Positions 60,094-64,000 of a stretch of DNA of 64,000 nt are shown piece after piece. The notes under the pieces were generated by a model. That model saw nothing but the letters and a program-made list of their open reading frames with translations. It was not told where the DNA came from and ran no database searches. Numbering within the stretch: position 1 is the stretch's first letter; every line of letters starts with the position of its first letter. A program made the translations under genes and the position numbers. Source of the DNA: an uncultured Collinsella sp. (GTDB lineage Bacteria; Actinomycetota; Coriobacteriia; Coriobacteriales; Coriobacteriaceae); NCBI GenBank assembly GCA_934621885.1, contig CAKTUH010000005.1:1-64000 (forward strand). Direction: 5' to 3'.

Positions 60094-61242
60094 GTGTCGG
60101 AAAATAGGGATTACTACGAGGTACTTGGTGTCGATAGGGACGCCGACGCGCGGACGATCAAGCGCGCGTTTCTAAAGAAGGCCCGTACCGTACACCCGGA
60201 TGTTTCGGACGACCCCGAGGCCGAGGCAAAGTTCAAGGAACTCAACGAGGCCTATTCCGTTCTTTCCGACGAGCAGAAGCGTGCTAACTACGACCGTTAC
60301 GGCACTGCCGACGGCCCCGGTGGCTCCGGCTATGTCGACATCAACGATATCTTTGGCGGCATGGGTATGGACGACCTGTTCTCGTCGTTCTTTGGCGGTG
60401 GCGCCGGTGGCGGCGCCCGTAGCCGTCGTGAGCGCCGTCGCGGTCGCGATATGGCCATCTCGCTTTCGGTGACCCTTGAGGAGGCGGCGCTCGGCTGCAA
60501 AAAGACGATCAGCTACGACCGTCTGGCTCCCTGTGACGATTGCAACGGCACCGGTAGGGCCGAAGGTGCACAGGAAAAGCAGTGCGGCCGCTGCCACGGC
60601 ACGGGTTATGTCACCACAGTCCAGCGTTCGTTCCTGGGTCAGGTCCAGTCTTCCTCGCCCTGCCCCGACTGTCACGGCGAGGGCACGGTTATCGACCATC
60701 CCTGCGAGACCTGTGACGGTCAGGGCCGGACTCCCTCGCACGAAAAGCTCGATATCGATATTCCCGCCGGCGTGTCGACCGGTCGCCAGCTGCGCGTGAG
60801 TGGCTTTGGCGAGGCTGGCCTTCGCGGCGAGCCCTCGGGCGATTTGATCGTCAACGTACGTGTTGCCGACCACGAGCGCTTTAAGCGCAATGGCGATGAC
60901 CTGTACCTGGTGAGTGACGTCTCGATTGCGCAGGCCGCGCTTGGTTGCGAGATCGAGGTCCAGGGCATTATGCCCGATGAGGTCGTCAAGCTGTGCGTCC
61001 CCGCCGGCGCGCAGTACGGTGACACCGTAAGCGTTAATAATTACGGCATGCCGCGTATCGGCGGTGGCGGTTCGCGCGGTCGTCTGATCGTGCAGCTTCG
61101 TGTGGTCGTTCCCACCAATCTTTCCAATAAGCAGCGCGAGCTGCTCCGCGCCTTTGCCGACGAGATGGGCGATGACGTCGCATCCGGTAAGAAGTCGGTG
61201 ACCGACCGTATCAAGAGTGCCCTCGACGACATCCTCGATTAA
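60094..61242 (+). CDS. dnaJ: Chaperone protein DnaJ
   Basis: Complete type I DnaJ of 382 residues: J domain with HPD at 34-36, Gly-rich region with GGMGMDDLFSSFFGGGAGGG, four zinc repeats (CDDCNGTG, CGRCHGTG, CPDCHGEG, CETCDGQG) and both C-terminal substrate-binding domains. GTG 60094 has AAGGA 7 nt upstream. It is the canonical copy downstream of hemW. hrcA, grpE and dnaK, often beside it, are not in this window. Confidence 0.96.
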   Translation: MSENRDYYEVLGVDRDADARTIKRAFLKKARTVHPDVSDDPEAEAKFKELNEAYSVLSDEQKRANYDRYGTADGPGGSGYVDINDIFGGMGMDDLFSSFFGGGAGGGARSRRERRRGRDMAISLSVTLEEAALGCKKTISYDRLAPCDDCNGTGRAEGAQEKQCGRCHGTGYVTTVQRSFLGQVQSSSPCPDCHGEGTVIDHPCETCDGQGRTPSHEKLDIDIPAGVSTGRQLRVSGFGEAGLRGEPSGDLIVNVRVADHERFKRNGDDLYLVSDVSIAQAALGCEIEVQGIMPDEVVKLCVPAGAQYGDTVSVNNYGMPRIGGGGSRGRLIVQLRVVVPTNLSNKQRELLRAFADEMGDDVASGKKSVTDRIKSALDDILD

Positions 61243-61251
61243 GGAGCCCGC

Positions 61252-62544
61252 GTGCTCGCACCCCATATTTCCGTCGTCAACCTCGGCTGCCGCGTCAACC
61301 GGGTTGAGTCCGACCGTATCACTGCCGATCTTATGCGCCTGGGCTTTGCGATGGTGGAGCCTCAGGACGCCGAGCTGATCGTCATCAATACCTGCGCCGT
61401 GACGGGCGAGGCCGAGGCCAAGACCCGCAAGGCCGTTCGCCACGCCCTAGCCTATCCGGGCGAGCCCTACGTGGTCGTAACCGGCTGCGTGGTCAACCTG
61501 CATCCTGAGGAGCTGCTTGAACTCTCCGATCGCGTGATCGCCGAGCCTTCTAAGATCGATGTCGCCGAGCGCGTCTGCGAAGTGCTGGGCGTCGAGTCCG
61601 ATAGCGTGCCCGCCTGCAGCGATGGCGACGTGGTTGATGCGCTCGGTCGTTCGCGATTGGGCGTGAAGATTCAGGATGGCTGCAACCACCGCTGCACCTA
61701 CTGCATCGTGTGGAAGGCCCGCGGCCCCGAGCGATCTGTGCCCGTCGAGTCAGTGCTCGAGCAGGTGCGCGAGGCCCAGGAGGCCGGCGTGCCCGAGGTG
61801 GTGCTGACCGGCGTGAACCTGGGCGCCTATGACGGCAAGAGCGCGACCGACGAGCATGTCGAGATCGACGAGCTGCTCGAGGCCATTATGGAGCGCACGT
61901 CTATTCCCCACGTGCGCATCTCCTCGGTGGAGCCCATGGATATCTCCGAGCGTTTGCTCAAGGTGATGGCTCGCTATCCGAAGCGCATCGCGCCGTTTTT
62001 GCACCTGCCCGTGCAGTCTGGCTGCACGGCGACGCTGCATCGCATGGGTCGTCCCTATAGTGCCGAGGCCTTTGAGGATACGGTGCGTATGATTCGCGCT
62101 AACCTGCCACAGGCTGCACTTTCGTGCGACGTTATCGTCGGTTTTCCTGGCGAGACGGACGAGGAGTTCGAGGAGTCGCTGGCGCTGTGCCGTCGCGTGG
62201 GCTTTTCGCGCATGCACGTGTTCCGCTATAGCAAGCGCCCCGGTACTCTTGCCGCCGATATGCCCGACCAGGTACCGCCCGAGGTCATGGCCGAACGCAG
62301 CCGTCGCATGCGCGCGACGGCTCAGGAGCTCGCGGTTGCCGATGCCCGCCGTCGTGTGGGTACCGTCGAGCGCGCCGTGCTTGAGTACGGTGACAATTTG
62401 ACGCTCGGTTCGTTCCATCATGCCCGTCTTGATGATACCTGTGGACTCACAGCCCCGTGCCTGCTCGATGCTGCTATCATCGGAGTCGATGATTCCGGCT
62501 TGGTCCATGCGCGCAGGGAGGTTCATGGAAGCCTCGAAGATTAG
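61252..62544 (+). CDS. mtaB: MtaB-type tRNA methylthiotransferase (MiaB family)
   Basis: Radical SAM enzyme predicted to make ms2t6A37 in tRNA. The 430-residue protein has the N-terminal UPF0004 domain (VVNLGCRVNRVESD, INTCAVTGEAEAKTRKAVR and VTGCVV with three cluster Cys), the radical SAM motif CNHRCTYC near residues 144-151, and a short C-terminal TRAM-like part. GTG 61252 follows AAGGAG. Its place between dnaJ and phoH is typical. It overlaps phoH by 20 nt. Confidence 0.92.
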   Translation: MLAPHISVVNLGCRVNRVESDRITADLMRLGFAMVEPQDAELIVINTCAVTGEAEAKTRKAVRHALAYPGEPYVVVTGCVVNLHPEELLELSDRVIAEPSKIDVAERVCEVLGVESDSVPACSDGDVVDALGRSRLGVKIQDGCNHRCTYCIVWKARGPERSVPVESVLEQVREAQEAGVPEVVLTGVNLGAYDGKSATDEHVEIDELLEAIMERTSIPHVRISSVEPMDISERLLKVMARYPKRIAPFLHLPVQSGCTATLHRMGRPYSAEAFEDTVRMIRANLPQAALSCDVIVGFPGETDEEFEESLALCRRVGFSRMHVFRYSKRPGTLAADMPDQVPPEVMAERSRRMRATAQELAVADARRRVGTVERAVLEYGDNLTLGSFHHARLDDTCGLTAPCLLDAAIIGVDDSGLVHARREVHGSLED

Positions 62545-63511
62545 ACTTACCGTTCCCGAGGGTATCGACCCCTCGCGCGTTTTGGGCGCCGGTGACGGCG
62601 TCCTTCGCGCGCTTGAGAACTTAGTGCGCGCCCATGTGGTTGCCCGCGGCGATGGCATTGCCGTGAGCGGCGATCCGGACGAGGTCGAGCTGGTCGCGCG
62701 TTTTTTCGAACATGCCTTTCGAGAGGCGGCAGCCGGTCGCACGCTTTCTGGCGACGACGTCTCGCGCTGCCTGGCCGTTTTGCGTGACGATGAGCATGAT
62801 GCCTCGTCGCTGCGCGATGACGTGCTGCTGTCGTATCGCGGTCGCGTCATCCGCCCCAAGACGCTCGGTCAAAAACGCTATGTGGATGCCATTCGCTCTC
62901 ATACCATCACGTTTGGTTTGGGTCCCGCCGGCACCGGTAAAACCTATCTGGCCATGGCGCTCGCCGTCGCCGCACTCAAGCGTCACGAGGTGGGACGTCT
63001 GATCCTGACGCGCCCGGTCGTTGAGGCGGGGGAGAACCTGGGCTTTTTGCCCGGCACCCTCGAAGAAAAGATCGACCCGTATATGCGTCCGCTCTACGAT
63101 GCTCTCTTTGACATGATGGATCGCGAGCGCACCGATGAGCTTATGGAGCGCGGCGTGATTGAGATCGCCCCGCTCGCCTACATGCGCGGCCGAACGCTAA
63201 GCGATGCCTTCGTGGTGCTCGATGAGGCGCAAAACACAACGCCCGAGCAGATGAAGATGTTCCTAACGCGTCTGGGCTTTAATTCCAAGTTCGTGATCAC
63301 TGGCGACCTAAGCCAACGCGACCTGGTGGGTCGTCGCGGCGGTCTTGCCGATGTCGAGAGGATCTTGGGCCGCGTCGACGATGTGGCGTTTTCGCACCTG
63401 GAGCGCGCCGACGTAGTGCGCCACGCCCTGGTGGGCCGTATCGTTGAGGCATACGATGCTTATGATGATGTGCGCGAGAAACGCGTACGTGATCGAAAGG
63501 AGTCCCGTTGA
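62525..63511 (+). CDS. phoH: PhoH-like ATPase
   Basis: The 328-residue protein has a KH-like N-terminal part and a P-loop ATPase with Walker A GLGPAGTGKTYLAMALAV near residues 136-153, RPVVEAGENLGFLPGTLEEKIDPY and Walker B FVVLDEAQNTTPEQMK. The role is uncertain; PhoH acts with YbeY in RNA metabolism in several bacteria. ATG 62525 has AGGGAGG only 3 nt upstream, tighter than usual, but no other start fits. ybeY overlaps its stop. Confidence 0.93.
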   Translation: MEASKIRLTVPEGIDPSRVLGAGDGVLRALENLVRAHVVARGDGIAVSGDPDEVELVARFFEHAFREAAAGRTLSGDDVSRCLAVLRDDEHDASSLRDDVLLSYRGRVIRPKTLGQKRYVDAIRSHTITFGLGPAGTGKTYLAMALAVAALKRHEVGRLILTRPVVEAGENLGFLPGTLEEKIDPYMRPLYDALFDMMDRERTDELMERGVIEIAPLAYMRGRTLSDAFVVLDEAQNTTPEQMKMFLTRLGFNSKFVITGDLSQRDLVGRRGGLADVERILGRVDDVAFSHLERADVVRHALVGRIVEAYDAYDDVREKRVRDRKESR

Positions 63512-64000
63512 GTGTATTGATCAGCAACGATGCCGAGCTCGATACGCTGCTCGATGCCCAGGAGGTGGAGCACATCTGCGAGGTTGTGCTTGCCGCCGAG
63601 GGTGTTGAGCGTGAGGTTGAGATTTCCCTTTCGTATGTCGATGAGGACGAGATGCACGAGCTCAACCTTGAGTGGCGTGGTATCGATCGTACGACCGACG
63701 TGCTCTCGTTTGAATGCGACTCGGCCTTTGACGAGGATATTCCCGCCGACGAGACGCTCGAGCTCGGCGATATTATCCTGGCCCCTCAGGTTATTGCCCG
63801 TCAGGCCCCCGGCTTTGGCAACAGCCCCGCCGATGAGTGCCGACTGATGCTCGTGCACGGAATGCTGCACCTGCTGGGTTACGACCACATCGAGGACGAT
63901 GAGGCCGAGGTCATGGAGGCACGCGAGGATGCCATCCTGCGCGACCTGGCGCTTGAGCGCGGCGAGGACCCCAAACTCGTCCACGTCGGCCCCATAACCA
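63508..64000 (+). CDS. ybeY: Endoribonuclease YbeY (3' end outside window)
   Basis: YbeY is a zinc endoribonuclease needed for 16S rRNA 3' maturation. The zinc site HGMLHLLGYDH is complete near residues 118-128, and WRGIDRTTDVLSFE matches the family. TTG 63508 overlaps the phoH stop (TTGA) and has AAAGGAG 5 nt upstream. 164 codons are visible with no stop, so the protein already exceeds the usual 150-160 residues and may have a C-terminal extension. Confidence 0.93.
   Translation, partial: MSVLISNDAELDTLLDAQEVEHICEVVLAAEGVEREVEISLSYVDEDEMHELNLEWRGIDRTTDVLSFECDSAFDEDIPADETLELGDIILAPQVIARQAPGFGNSPADECRLMLVHGMLHLLGYDHIEDDEAEVMEAREDAILRDLALERGEDPKLVHVGPIT

Overview
The window is a 64 kb stretch of chromosome, about 60% G+C, almost entirely made of housekeeping genes and mostly read on the + strand. 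The gene set points to a Coriobacteriia member close to Collinsella (Actinomycetota). It encodes the actinobacterial nucleoid protein mIHF beside gmk-rpoZ, yet carries many Firmicutes-like features: two-subunit GlyQS, TrmFO, PyrR with PyrK/PyrD class 1B, PPDK with its DUF299 regulator, AdhE, and the order rpsP-khpA-rimM-trmD and rpsB-tsf-pyrH-frr-uppS-cdsA-dxr-rseP-ispG-proS. The genus is inferred from gene content and was not tested by any search.

Layout. 1-4.3 kb: tail of an unidentified gene, then rplU-rpmA, then obg-nadD-yqeK-rsfS. 4.3-5.3 kb: a RAYT (REP-associated tyrosine transposase) bracketed by its palindromes. 5.3-6.6 kb: dinB on the - strand. 6.7-9.3 kb: rpsP-khpA-rimM-trmD-lepB. 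9.3-19.3 kb: glyQS, ppsR, ppdK and a large secreted protein with an aerolysin-like region; this block separates trmD/lepB from rplS, which usually lie together. 19.4-26 kb: rplS, rnhB, then yraN-comM-dprA-trmFO-xerC. 26-36.4 kb: rpsB-tsf, then the pyrH-to-proS phospholipid/isoprenoid run. 36.5-41.6 kb: an APH-fold kinase and adhE (- strand), a second RAYT with its own palindromes, and rpmB (- strand). 41.9-47.3 kb: pyrRBCKDF behind an attenuator. 47.6-50 kb: mihF-gmk-rpoZ-thiI. 50.2-54.3 kb: comEA-comEC and holA. 54.4-64 kb: rpsT, lepA-dusB-hemW, two J-proteins, mtaB, phoH and a ybeY cut by the window end.

Most interesting points. (1) An identical 20-bp sequence containing a TTTGGT direct repeat with 11-bp spacing lies 72-76 bp before the first gene of both DNA-uptake/processing loci (yraN-comM-dprA and comEA-comEC); it may be the operator of an undescribed competence regulon. 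(2) A 935-residue exported protein contains a stretch that reads like an aerolysin/ETX-MTX2 pore-forming module followed by Ig-like regions. (3) Three different REP-like palindrome families share a GGGAC(G/A)G core and inverted tips; two surround a RAYT and one forms a doublet between ppsR and ppdK with no RAYT beside it. (4) xerC has no ATG, GTG or TTG start that would give the full protein; a good ribosome-binding site points to ATA. (5) Also notable are a membrane-anchored DnaJ, an RseP protease with a large insertion, and a visible three-state pyr attenuator that contains a 35-codon leader reading frame.

All family assignments come from motifs read by eye. No similarity search was possible. 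No tRNA, rRNA or CRISPR array was recognised.
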